Assembly: GCF_036250065.1 (NCBI RefSeq)
Contig: NZ_CP109199.1
Span: 6,448,001 to 6,512,000 of the forward strand
Direction: 5' to 3'
Length of the DNA stretch: 64,000 nt
Origin: Micromonospora sp. NBC_01699
GTDB taxonomy: Bacteria; Actinomycetota; Actinomycetes; Mycobacteriales; Micromonosporaceae
The stretch's first letter is position 1. The number at the start of each line of letters is the position of its first letter. The position numbers and the translations under genes are program-made. The notes under the pieces were generated by a model. That model did no database searches, was not told where the DNA came from, and saw only the letters and a program-made list of their open reading frames with translations. Shown in pieces: positions 25,382 to 32,953 of the stretch.

Positions 25382-25445
25382 CGTCGATCTAGGGCAAATA
25401 CGTGTGATTAGAGATCAACTAACACGTATTTGCCCTAGATCGACG
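25382..25445. repeat. Palindrome B: 24-bp perfect arms upstream of the adaptor gene
   Basis: A 24-base arm beginning CGTCGATCTAGGGCAAAT (25382-25405) pairs exactly with 25422-25445 around a 16-base loop. On the minus strand the loop reads TAGTTGATCTCTAATC, with the same TTGATCTC as palindromes A and C; its first 18 bases equal the arm of palindrome C. It is flanked by a C-rich tract (25327-25378) on the left and a G-rich tract (25448-25500) on the right, and lies between the histidine kinase stop and the adaptor start. Confidence 0.93.
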
Positions 25446-25510
25446 ACGAGGAGGAGGGGGAGGGGGAGGGGGAGGAGGAGGGGGAGGAGGAGGGGGCGGC
25501 GGGCTTGGGG

Positions 25511-27145
25511 TCAGTGGGGGTGGGGTGGGGTGGGTAGCAGCAGGCGGAAGGTTGCGCCGGTGCCGGTTGAGTCGATCAGGTCGACGCGACCGCCGTGGGC
25601 CTGCACTATTGCGGCCACGATGGCCAGGCCCAGCCCGGAACCGACACCGGGCGTACGGGTGCGACTCTGGTCGATCCGGTAGAGCCGCTCGAAGATCCGG
25701 CCGGCGTGCTCGGGCGGGATGCCGGGACCGGTGTCGGACACCTCCAGCACCGCGTACCCGGGAATCGGGTCGGTGGTGGACCGGGCCGGGACCGGGGCGG
25801 ACCAGCGGCCGACCCGGACGGTGATCCGGGCGTCCGGCGGGGTGTGTTGCAGGGCGTTCGTGACCAGGTTCGTCGCCACCTGGCGCAACTGGTGCTCGTC
25901 ACCGAGCACGGTGACCGGCTCCAGGCCACCACCGGGGGTGTCCGCGTCGGCGCCGCCCTCGAACGGGACCAGCCGGATCGGCCGGTCGGGGCGGCGGGCG
26001 TACGCGTCCCGGATGGTGTCGGCGGCGATCGCCAACAGGTCCACCGGGGCCCGGTCCATCGGCCGGCGCAGATCCAGCCGGGCCAGGTGCAACAGGTCCT
26101 CGACGAGCAGGCCCATCCGGGCCGCCTCGCCCTCGATCCGGCTCATCGTCTCGTCCAGTGCCGCTCCGGGTGGTGCCCCGCCGCGCCGGTACAGCTCGGC
26201 GAAGCCGCGGATCGAGGTGAGCGGCGTACGCAACTCGTGCGAGGCGTCCGCGACGAACTGCCGAAGCCGCTGCTCGGAGGCGGTACGGGCGGCCATCTCG
26301 GCGCCGATCCGGTCGAGCATGACGTTGAGCGCGATGCCCAGCCGCCCCGGCTCGGTGTGCGGGTCGGCGTCCTCCACCCGCCGGGCCAGGTTACCGGCGG
26401 TGATCTCGCTGGAGATGTTCTCCATCCGGGTCAGCGGGCGCAACCCGATCCGTACCACCAGCGCGGCGACCAGCCCGAGCACGAGCAGGACCAGCACCAT
26501 CACCGTGCCGTCGATCAGCAGCAGCCCTTCGGCGGTGGCGTCGACGTCGCGCAGCGACACCGCCACCACGGCCAGCCCGCCGCTCGCGGTCGGTGCGGAC
26601 AGCGCCCGCCACCCGCTGCCGGAGTCGACCGCGTCCACGGTGAACGGCCTACCGCCGTCGGCCCGACCGGCGAGGTCGGCGAAGCCGGTCAGGTCGGGCG
26701 GGGAAAGTTCCTCGTGGGAGAGGACGGCGACCAGCACCGAGCCACCCGGGTCGTAGATCACCACCGCCTGGCCCGGCCCGCCGGCCGGGGTGGATCGGCC
26801 GCCGTGGGCCGGCGCGGGGCCGAGCTCCGGCACCAAACCCGCGATGTACGGGCGGATCGACCGCTGCAACTGCTCGTCCACCCGATCGGTGAGGTACGAC
26901 CGGAGCAGCACCAGCCCGGCCGCGTTCGCCACGACCAGCGCGATGGCGGTCAGTACGGCGATCACCACCACCAGCCGGGCGCGCAGCGTCCAGTGGCTCC
27001 ACCTGCGTACCCGGGCCAGTCGCCGCCGCCACCGCCCGACCGGGGGTGCCGCCGTCCAGTCGGGCGGTGGCGGGGGCGGCCAGCCGGGTGCGGCGGCCGG
27101 ACCGGGTGGTCCGGAACCGCCGGGCTGGCCGAGCCGGCCGGTCAC
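25511..27145 (-). CDS. Sensor histidine kinase
   Basis: 544 residues: a Pro-rich cytoplasmic start, helix 1 (LVVVIAVLTAIALVVANAAG), an outside sensor region of about 170 residues, helix 2 (GTVMVLVLLVLGLVAALVV), HAMP, then HisKA with phospho-acceptor FVADASHELRTPLTSIRGFA, and HATPase_c with N box NLVTNALQH, G1 DTGPGIP and G2 GSGLGLAIV. GTG 27143-27145 overlaps the response-regulator stop (GTGA). It probably controls the efflux genes around it; the signal is unknown. Confidence 0.93.
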   Translation of the reverse strand: MTGRLGQPGGSGPPGPAAAPGWPPPPPPDWTAAPPVGRWRRRLARVRRWSHWTLRARLVVVIAVLTAIALVVANAAGLVLLRSYLTDRVDEQLQRSIRPYIAGLVPELGPAPAHGGRSTPAGGPGQAVVIYDPGGSVLVAVLSHEELSPPDLTGFADLAGRADGGRPFTVDAVDSGSGWRALSAPTASGGLAVVAVSLRDVDATAEGLLLIDGTVMVLVLLVLGLVAALVVRIGLRPLTRMENISSEITAGNLARRVEDADPHTEPGRLGIALNVMLDRIGAEMAARTASEQRLRQFVADASHELRTPLTSIRGFAELYRRGGAPPGAALDETMSRIEGEAARMGLLVEDLLHLARLDLRRPMDRAPVDLLAIAADTIRDAYARRPDRPIRLVPFEGGADADTPGGGLEPVTVLGDEHQLRQVATNLVTNALQHTPPDARITVRVGRWSAPVPARSTTDPIPGYAVLEVSDTGPGIPPEHAGRIFERLYRIDQSRTRTPGVGSGLGLAIVAAIVQAHGGRVDLIDSTGTGATFRLLLPTPPHPH

Positions 27146-27903
27146 TCGCCGACCGGTCGAGGCAGCCGGAGCGCATACCCCACGCCCCGTACCGTCTGGA
27201 TCAGTGGCGGATCCCAGCGGTCGATCTTCTTCCGCAGGTAGTAGACATACGACTCGACGATCCGGCCGTCGCCGCCGAAGTCGTAACTCCAGACCCGGTC
27301 CAGGATCTGCGCCTTGCTGACCACCCGACCGGCGTTGACCATGAGGTAGCGCAGCAGGTTGAACTCGGTCGGCGACAGCTCGACCAGCCGGCCGGCGCGG
27401 CGTACCTCGTGCGCGTCCTCGTTCAGCTCCAGATCGGCGTAGTGGATCACACCCGGCTCGGGCTCGACCCGGCTGCGCCGCAGGATGGCCCGGATCCGCA
27501 GCACCACCTCCTCCAGGCTGAACGGCTTGGTGACGTAGTCGTCGGCACCGACGGTCAGCCCGGAGATCCGGTCCTCCACCGCGTCGCGCGCGGTGAGGAA
27601 GAGCACCGGTACGCCCCGGCCGTCGCTCGCCGTGCGCAACCGTCGCGCCACCTGGAAGCCGTCCAGGTCCGGCATCATCACGTCGAGCACCACCAGGTCC
27701 GGCTCGAACTCGGCGGCGGCGACCAGCGCCTCGTGCCCGCCGTACGCGATCCGCACCTCGAAGTCGATCAGCCGCAGGGTCGCCGAGAGCAACGCGCAGA
27801 TGTTCGGCTCGTCGTCCACGACGAGCACCCTGGTCGACCGTCGGGTCGACTCTCCCGCCGATGGGCGCACCCTCGGCCTCCTCCCCCTCGAACTCCGGGT
27901 CAT
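27142..27903 (-). CDS. OmpR-type response regulator
   Basis: 253 residues. The receiver domain has VLVVDDEPN, the phospho-acceptor Asp in DLVVLDVMMPDLDGF, Thr in VLFLTARD and Lys in DYVTKPFS. The DNA-binding winged helix has VELSPTEFNLLRYLMVNAGR and VRGVGYALR. ATG 27903 leaves a short basic leader; a GTG at 27945 would add 14 residues and cannot be excluded, because neither start has a strong ribosome binding site. It pairs with the overlapping kinase gene and lies between two efflux adaptor genes. Confidence 0.92.
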   Translation of the reverse strand: MTRSSRGRRPRVRPSAGESTRRSTRVLVVDDEPNICALLSATLRLIDFEVRIAYGGHEALVAAAEFEPDLVVLDVMMPDLDGFQVARRLRTASDGRGVPVLFLTARDAVEDRISGLTVGADDYVTKPFSLEEVVLRIRAILRRSRVEPEPGVIHYADLELNEDAHEVRRAGRLVELSPTEFNLLRYLMVNAGRVVSKAQILDRVWSYDFGGDGRIVESYVYYLRKKIDRWDPPLIQTVRGVGYALRLPRPVGE

Positions 27904-27960
27904 CTCTAGCCCAGTCCGCTGGGAGCGACCTGGGAACCGGGTCACGGTGAGCTGGCGCTA

Positions 27961-29340
27961 TCACCAGTCGAGTACGACTTCGTCCCCTTCGGCGAGGCCA
28001 CCGACGATCTCGACGTACCGGTCCCCCCGTACGCCGACGGTGACCCGGCGGCGTTCGGTGCCGCCGGCCGGGGTCCGGAGCCGCACCTGTCCGGTGCCGT
28101 CCGTCGTGCTCGGGGCGGCCGGGTCGGTCGGGTGCACCGCGCCGGCGGGCACCCGCAGCACACTCGACACCGAGTCGATCGTCACCCGCACGTCGGCGGT
28201 CTGTCCGACCAGCGCGTCGGCGGGCACCCGATCGAAACCGAGTACGGCGCCATAGCGGACGAGTTGCCCGACCGTGGTGCCGACCGGGTCGACCTGCGCC
28301 ACGTGCGCCGGGAACTGCTCACCGGGCCGGTTCGCCAGGGTCACGGTGGCAACCAGGCCGACGGCCAGCCGTCCGACGTCCGCCTCGGGGAAACTCGCCT
28401 CGACCTCCATCGCGGCCACGTCGCCGAGGGTGACGAAGGAGCTGCCGCCGCCCACCACCGCGCCGACCCCGGCGGCCACGGAGAGCACCCTGCCGGCGAT
28501 CGGCACGGTGATCCTGGTCCCGGCGAGCGCGTCCGTCGCCGTGTCCAGGTTCAGCTGGGCGTCGGTCACCTGCTGCTGCGCCCGCAGTACGGGATCCGGC
28601 CCGCCCACCGACGCGGATCCGCTCCGGCCGCCGCAGTCCGCCCCGCCAGCCGGTTGCCCGGTACCGGCGGACGCTCCCGGCCGTCCGGACGGCCCGGTGC
28701 TGGCCGACGGTCCGGACGGCCCCGTCGTGGCCGACGAGCCGGGCGTGCCGGACGTGCTCGGCGAGCTCGGAGCGGCCAACCGACTCGGAGCGGCCAACCG
28801 ACTCGGAGCGGCCAACGTGCTCGGAGCGGCCAACCGGCTCGGCATCGGTGTCCCGCCGCCACCGGTCCCGCCGCTGGCACCCGTTGCGCCACCACCCGCG
28901 CCCGAGCCCCAGGCCGTGCCGGGTGGGGTGGCCTGGCGTTGCTCGGCGGCGTCGAGCGCGGCTCGCGCCTCGGTCAACGCCTCCCTGGCCGAGTCGACCC
29001 GCTGCTGGGCGTCGGCGGGATCGAGCCGGGCCAGCAACTGACCGGCGGTGACCTGGTCGCCGGCCCGTACTCCGACCTCGGTGACCGTACCGGCGCCGCT
29101 GAATCCGAGACTGCGGGTCCGGCCGGGGCGCAGTACGCCGGTGGTGGCGATGGCGAGCGTGACGTCGCCACGATCCACCCGGACGGTCGCCGCCGGGCGG
29201 GACGGCTCGGCATCGTCGCCGGTCAACGCGTACGCCGCCACCGAGCCGGACAGTACGAGCACCACGGTCACGCCACCGGACAACCACCACACCCGCCGGC
29301 CGCGTCCGGCATGCCCAGCGGCGTTCAGGCCGATACCCAT
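27961..29340 (-). CDS. Second HlyD/MacA-like adaptor protein
   Basis: 459 residues with an N-terminal anchor (WWLSGGVTVVLVLSGSVAAY), a first lipoyl half (VGVRAGDQVTAGQLLARLDP), a hairpin (RVDSAREALTEARAALDAAE), a long Ser/Pro/Gly-rich insert (about residues 145-235) and a second half (TRITVPIAGRVLSVAAGVGA), then the barrel and a C-terminal EIVGGLAEGDEVVLDW. The insert contains a four-copy 18-bp repeat. No transporter gene follows directly; the two-component system does, so it may share the downstream ABC pump. Confidence 0.85.
   Translation of the reverse strand: MGIGLNAAGHAGRGRRVWWLSGGVTVVLVLSGSVAAYALTGDDAEPSRPAATVRVDRGDVTLAIATTGVLRPGRTRSLGFSGAGTVTEVGVRAGDQVTAGQLLARLDPADAQQRVDSAREALTEARAALDAAEQRQATPPGTAWGSGAGGGATGASGGTGGGGTPMPSRLAAPSTLAAPSRLAAPSRLAAPSSPSTSGTPGSSATTGPSGPSASTGPSGRPGASAGTGQPAGGADCGGRSGSASVGGPDPVLRAQQQVTDAQLNLDTATDALAGTRITVPIAGRVLSVAAGVGAVVGGGSSFVTLGDVAAMEVEASFPEADVGRLAVGLVATVTLANRPGEQFPAHVAQVDPVGTTVGQLVRYGAVLGFDRVPADALVGQTADVRVTIDSVSSVLRVPAGAVHPTDPAAPSTTDGTGQVRLRTPAGGTERRRVTVGVRGDRYVEIVGGLAEGDEVVLDW
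28766..28837 (-). repeat. 18-bp tandem repeat, 4 copies, inside the second adaptor gene
   Basis: Unit CTCGGAGCGGCCAACCGA occurs four times with few changes. On the coding strand it gives SRLAAP-type hexapeptides in the flexible insert. The unit is in frame. Confidence 0.9.
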
Positions 29341-29576
29341 GACGGGCGAGTGTCATCGCCCCGGCTCGGGGCCGCCTCGGCCGCACCTCGGAATCGGCTG
29401 AGAGTCCTTCGCAGGCGCGCGGCGGCACGAGGGCGCGGGCATCGGCACGGATTCCCAGCCGGCGTCGAGCCTGATCCGATCTTGCCCGGAGGTGGTCGCG
29501 GTTACCTGTGTACGCGCCCCGGGGAACCCCTCTCACCCTCTCCGGCCCCGGTGGCGTCAACCCGAGGGAGGTACCG

Positions 29577-30215
29577 GTGGCGGTGTTGAGCTGGTGGGTG
29601 CGCTGGACGTTGGCCGCGGCGGCGGGGTCGGCGGCCCTGATCCTCGCGACGGCATGCGGGGGCGCCGACACCAGCGGTCAGGATGCGGCCGAGCCGACGT
29701 CGGGTGGTCGACCCGACGCCTTCGCCGCGTACGTCGACTGTCTGAGGAAGCAGGGCATCGACGTACCTGACAACCTGCCCACCGGGCGGCCGTCCGCGCG
29801 ACCCCGGCCCGACGGTTCCGGTCGACCGTCCGGCTTTCCGTCCGGACGCCCGTCCCGCTTTCCCTCCGGGCGGCCGTCCGGCCAGCCGTCGCCGGGTGCG
29901 TCCGGCTGGCCGGGCGGCTATCGGGGGCCCGGCGGTGGGTTCTCCGGGTTCCGGCCGTCCGACGTGGACGACGCCACCTGGCAGCGGGCTCAGCAGGCGT
30001 GTGCCTCCGTGCTGCCCAGCGGTGGACCCGGCCGGGGCCAGGGCCACAGCGGCCGACCCGGTGGCGGCGCCGCACCCGACAGCGCGTACGCGAACTGCCT
30101 CAGCGACCACGGCGTGCCGCTCGCCGCGGGTCTGGACAGTACCGACCCGAAGGTCGGCGCCGCCCTGGACGCGTGCCGGGTGCTCAGCCCGAGCCCGTCC
30201 CCGGCGCCGAACTGA
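29577..30215 (+). CDS. Secreted lipoprotein with two Y-x-x-C-L motifs
   Basis: 212 residues. The signal peptide ends in lipobox LATAC (Cys about residue 28). The mature protein has two related motifs, AYVDCLRKQGIDVP near the N-terminus and AYANCLSDHGVPLA near the C-terminus, joined by a Pro/Ser/Gly/Arg-rich linker with FPSGRPS repeats. A third Cys pair is in QQACAS and LDACRV. GTG 29577 follows GGGAGGTACCG. It is divergent from the adaptor gene and probably belongs to the same efflux locus. Function is unknown. Confidence 0.8.
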   Translation: MAVLSWWVRWTLAAAAGSAALILATACGGADTSGQDAAEPTSGGRPDAFAAYVDCLRKQGIDVPDNLPTGRPSARPRPDGSGRPSGFPSGRPSRFPSGRPSGQPSPGASGWPGGYRGPGGGFSGFRPSDVDDATWQRAQQACASVLPSGGPGRGQGHSGRPGGGAAPDSAYANCLSDHGVPLAAGLDSTDPKVGAALDACRVLSPSPSPAPN

Positions 30216-30230
30216 CACCGGTCGGGGCGA

Positions 30231-30758
30231 TCAGGCCACCAACACCGGCGGTACGGCCACACCGAGGTGTTCCAGCAGTCGGGCGACCTTGTGGTCGAGT
30301 TCGATCCCGACCGAGGTGATCTCCGGACGGCCGTACGAGCGGAGGGTGCTGCTCGGCTGGTCGATGGAGAACCAGGTGCCGGTGCTGCCGTCGTCGGTGA
30401 TGGTGACCGCCAGCGGCACGTACAGGAACACGGTCGAATCGTGCCGGAACATCCGCTCGGCGACGACGTGGTTGCCCATCTGGTACTGGGCGCAGCGGGC
30501 CTGGTCCCCGGCCGCCCCCATGATCCACTGCGTGTCGATGTGCCAGTAGATGAGAAACTCGTACGGCGCCGCCCTGTTCGTCACCTCGACCCACTCCGAC
30601 CAGTCTGCCTTCCGGTCGGCCAGCGGCTTGAACGTCGCGGGGTCGAACACCGGTACGGCCTGCTCGTACCGCCGCTGGAAGTCGTCGAACGACGCGTCCA
30701 CCGGGATCGTGAGCCGGCGCGCCGAGTAGTCGGTCCGTACGACCTCACGGGCGACCAC
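30231..30758 (-). CDS. DUF302 domain protein
   Basis: 175 residues matching the long actinobacterial DUF302 form: SFDDFQRRYEQAVPVFDPAT, ADWSEWVEVTNRAAPYEFLI, QYQMGNHVVAERMFRHD and SIDQPSSTLRSYGRPEITSV. The family is structurally known but without a settled function. GTG 30758 is chosen because GAGGAGGTGGGACC precedes it; the frame is open further upstream but runs into 16-bp tandem repeats. It converges with the lipoprotein gene, with 15 bases between. Confidence 0.82.
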   Translation of the reverse strand: MVAREVVRTDYSARRLTIPVDASFDDFQRRYEQAVPVFDPATFKPLADRKADWSEWVEVTNRAAPYEFLIYWHIDTQWIMGAAGDQARCAQYQMGNHVVAERMFRHDSTVFLYVPLAVTITDDGSTGTWFSIDQPSSTLRSYGRPEITSVGIELDHKVARLLEHLGVAVPPVLVA

Positions 30759-30784
30759 GGTCCCACCTCCTCGATTGCCACCAG

Positions 30785-30896
30785 ACCGACCAGCCGGTGG
30801 GCCGACCAGCCAACGGGCCGACCAGCCGGTGGGCCGACCAGCCAACGGGCCGACCAGCCGGTGGGTCCACCAGCCGCTAGGCCGACCAGGCGGCGG
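30785..30896. repeat. 16-bp tandem repeat, 7 copies, alternating two variants
   Basis: Units GCCGACCAGCCGGTGG and GCCGACCAGCCAACGG alternate, giving a 32-base higher-order period, and the last two copies are diverged. The array lies directly upstream of the ribosome binding site of the DUF302 gene. The rest of the gap (30897-31127) shows no gene. Confidence 0.95.
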
Positions 30897-31127
30897 GTCG
30901 GGGCGTGTGTCGGGCCACCGGCGTCGTGTCCGGCGACAGCGGGCGGCGCCGGCCCCCTCCTGGGCACGGTAGCCCGGCCCGGCGACCGACCGCGCCGGAA
31001 ACACCGGTTTCGTCCCCGCACCCCGCCGCCCACCCGAACCGCGCTACATCGAGCGTCATCCAACGCCGCGAGCAGCCCGACCCGACGCCTGTTGCGTCCA
31101 CCAAAGAGGGCCGCTTGCGGCCGGAAA

Positions 31128-31166
31128 AGGGCCCCTTCCGGCCGGAGAACGACAGGAAGGGGCCCT
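31128..31166. repeat. Inverted repeat AGGGCCCCTTCC, 12-bp arms
   Basis: AGGGCCCCTTCC (31128-31139) and its exact complement (31155-31166) flank a 15-base loop. It lies between the divergent or upstream end of the DUF302 gene and the 3' end of the small basic gene. It may terminate the transcript of the latter (minus strand) or be another dispersed palindrome. Confidence 0.75.
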
Positions 31167-31190
31167 CTACGCCGCCGGCCCGCCGCGACC

Positions 31191-31266
31191 GGGCGGATCA
31201 GCTACGGCTGGGCGGATCAGCTACGGCCGGGCGGATCAGCCGTCGCCGGGTCGATCAGCTGCGACG
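31191..31266. repeat. 19-bp tandem repeat, 4 copies
   Basis: Two nearly identical copies of GGGCGGATCAGCTACGGCT at 31191-31228 are followed by two diverged copies. The last copy contains the stop codon of the small basic protein gene (31255-31257). Confidence 0.85.
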
Positions 31267-31512
31267 GAAGGCGTACTGGCGGGTCGGGCGGGTGCCCTGC
31301 GAGCGGCCGACGCCGCCCGAGCGCCCGCCCCGGACCGGCGGACCGGCCTTCGGCGCGGCCGGCGGAAGCGACACCGGTTCGCCGGTCTCCGGGACCTCGA
31401 TCGGTCCGAGCACCCCGGTCACGTCGCCGTGCTCCCGCTCCTGCGCCGGTACGACGAACGCGACGCCCTGCTTGCGCTGACCGTTGGTTCGAGAGTGTGA
31501 CTTACCAGGCAT
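31255..31512 (-). CDS. Small Arg/Pro/Gly-rich protein, 85 residues
   Basis: ATG 31512 has a very strong ribosome binding site (GAGGAGGCCAGA), which is the main reason to call this gene. The product begins MPGKSHSRTNGQRKQGVAFV, has an acidic middle (GVLGPIEVPETGEPVSL) and ends in a basic tail (TRPTRQYAFRRS). It has no signal peptide and no membrane helix. I do not recognise the family; nucleic-acid binding is possible from the charge. The stop lies in a 19-bp repeat. Confidence 0.6.
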   Translation of the reverse strand: MPGKSHSRTNGQRKQGVAFVVPAQEREHGDVTGVLGPIEVPETGEPVSLPPAAPKAGPPVRGGRSGGVGRSQGTRPTRQYAFRRS

Positions 31513-31862
31513 TCTGGCCTCCTCTGGAAGATCTCCACCCCGCTCGCGTCGGGGCGGTCAGGTGAGAAACGAGTGCCCGGAGCGTCCGAAGACAACGGCT
31601 CCGCGACGGTCACGACGACCGGATGTCACGACAATCGACGGCGAGGATGTTCAACGCTCGGGATCATCGCGGCAGGCGCGGAGAGAGCGTGGACGCCCGG
31701 CACGGGCCCACGGCGAAAAGGCGGCGGGCCGGCACGGTGCACAGGGGCATCAGTAACGCATGGGCAGAGACTAACCACGCCGTCCTCCCCGACGCATCCG
31801 ATTTATCTCGGCCGGACCCGTCATGGTGGTCCGGGCCGGCCAGCGGTGCGACCATCAACGAC
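31513..31862. other. Gap between divergent genes, no gene seen
   Basis: This 350-base gap lies between the starts of the small basic gene (minus) and the MTH1187 gene (plus). It holds a short GC hairpin near 31540-31556 (CCCCGCTCGCGTCGGGGCGG) and an imperfect one near 31812-31842 around GGTCCGGGCCGGCC, close to the MTH1187 start. No coding frame of convincing composition was found. Confidence 0.5.
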
Positions 31863-32159
31863 ATGCTGATCGCGTTTTCGGTGAGTCCGCTCGGCGGTGG
31901 CGAGTCCGTGGGTGACGCCGTGGCCGAGGCCGTACGGGTGGTCCGGGAGTCCGGACTGCGCAACGAGACCAACGCCATGTTCACCCTGGTCGAGGGCGAG
32001 TGGGACGAGGTGATGGCGGTGGTGAAGCGGGCGGTCGACGTACTCGCCGAGCAGTCGCCACGGGTCAGCCTGGTCCTCAAGGCGGACATCCGGGCCGGTG
32101 TCACCGACGCGTTGACGGCGAAGGTGGCGCACATCGAGGCCCGGCTGGCCGACGGATGA
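31863..32159 (+). CDS. MTH1187 family thiamine-binding protein
   Basis: 98 residues of the DUF77/MTH1187 family: [40 protein letters not shown] and a closing helix [12 protein letters not shown]. Family members are ferredoxin-like oligomers that bind thiamine or its HMP part and are linked with thiamine uptake or salvage. The true start is ATG 31863 and the upstream open frame is not coding. It overlaps the HAD gene (ATGA). No THI-box lies upstream, unlike ykoEDC. Confidence 0.88.
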   Translation: MLIAFSVSPLGGGESVGDAVAEAVRVVRESGLRNETNAMFTLVEGEWDEVMAVVKRAVDVLAEQSPRVSLVLKADIRAGVTDALTAKVAHIEARLADG

Positions 32160-32920
32160 GCGCGCCGGCACCACCCACCGGTCCGCTGACGCCGGCACCA
32201 CGGCTGCTGATGTGGGACATCGACGGCACGCTGGTGCAGACCGGAGGGGTCGCGAAGCTCGCGTACGCGGAGGCTTTCACCGCCCTGACCGGGGTGGCCT
32301 GGCAGCGGATGCCGCACTCGGCCGGCCGGACCGACCGGGACCTGGCCGCCGAGGCGTTCACCACGCACGGCGTCGCCGACTACGAGCCGTTGCTGGAGCA
32401 GTTCTTCCTCCGCTACGCCGCCGCGCTCGCCGCCCGCCGGCATCTGATCACCGAGCAGGGGCGGGTACTACCCGGCGTCGCCGCGGTGCTCGCCGGGCTG
32501 GGCGCCCATCCCCACGTCGTCCAGACCCTGGTGACCGGCAACATCCCCGCCGTCGCCGAGGACAAGCTCACCGCCCTCGGTCTCGGTGCCGGCCTGGATC
32601 TCGACATCGGCGGCTACGGCCGGCACGACACCGTACGCGCGGCCCTGGTCCGCCAGTGCCGTGACCGGGCCGAGGCCAAGTACGGACACCGCTTCGCCCC
32701 CGCCGACATCCTGGTCATCGGCGACACCGTGCACGACGTAGCCGGTGCGCTGGCCAACGGAGTAACCGCCGTAGCCGTGGCCACCGGCACCACCCCCGCC
32801 GCCGTCCTCACCGCAGCCGGCGCCCACACGGTCCTAACCGACCTGACCGACACCCCCGAGGTAATCAGAACCCTCGCCACCCGCCGCCTCGTCGATCTAG
32901 GGCAAATCGTTGTGAGTTGA
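32156..32920 (+). CDS. HAD family phosphatase
   Basis: 254 residues. Motif I is MWDIDGTLV, motif II lies in VTGNIPA, motif III in [13 protein letters not shown] and motif IV in [16 protein letters not shown]. The cap contains [13 protein letters not shown]. It is phosphoglycolate-phosphatase-like, and since the gene overlaps a thiamine-binding protein gene, a phosphorylated thiamine or HMP intermediate is a possible substrate (inference). The last residues VDLGQIVVS and the stop are encoded inside palindrome C. Confidence 0.87.
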   Translation: MSAPAPPTGPLTPAPRLLMWDIDGTLVQTGGVAKLAYAEAFTALTGVAWQRMPHSAGRTDRDLAAEAFTTHGVADYEPLLEQFFLRYAAALAARRHLITEQGRVLPGVAAVLAGLGAHPHVVQTLVTGNIPAVAEDKLTALGLGAGLDLDIGGYGRHDTVRAALVRQCRDRAEAKYGHRFAPADILVIGDTVHDVAGALANGVTAVAVATGTTPAAVLTAAGAHTVLTDLTDTPEVIRTLATRRLVDLGQIVVS

Positions 32921-32953
32921 TCTCCGATCACCCCCATTTGCCCTAGATCGACG
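32890..32953. repeat. Palindrome C: 18-bp perfect arms across two convergent stops
   Basis: CGTCGATCTAGGGCAAAT (32890-32907) pairs exactly with 32936-32953 around a 28-base loop that includes AGTTGATCTC. The arm equals the outer 18 bases of palindrome B. It holds the last codons and stop of the HAD gene and the stop of uppS (TAG in CTAG), and could act as a bidirectional terminator. G-rich repeats follow on the right. Confidence 0.93.

Noticed and set aside
25511-27964. Fusion of response regulator and histidine kinase in one 817-codon frame
   Set aside because: The kinase frame runs open across the regulator gene, but the regulator motifs lie in another frame with its own stop at 27142 and a GTGA overlap. 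Two separate genes fit better.
30785-30896. Possible CRISPR array or iteron origin
   Set aside because: 16-bp units have no spacers and no cas genes or replication initiator lie nearby.
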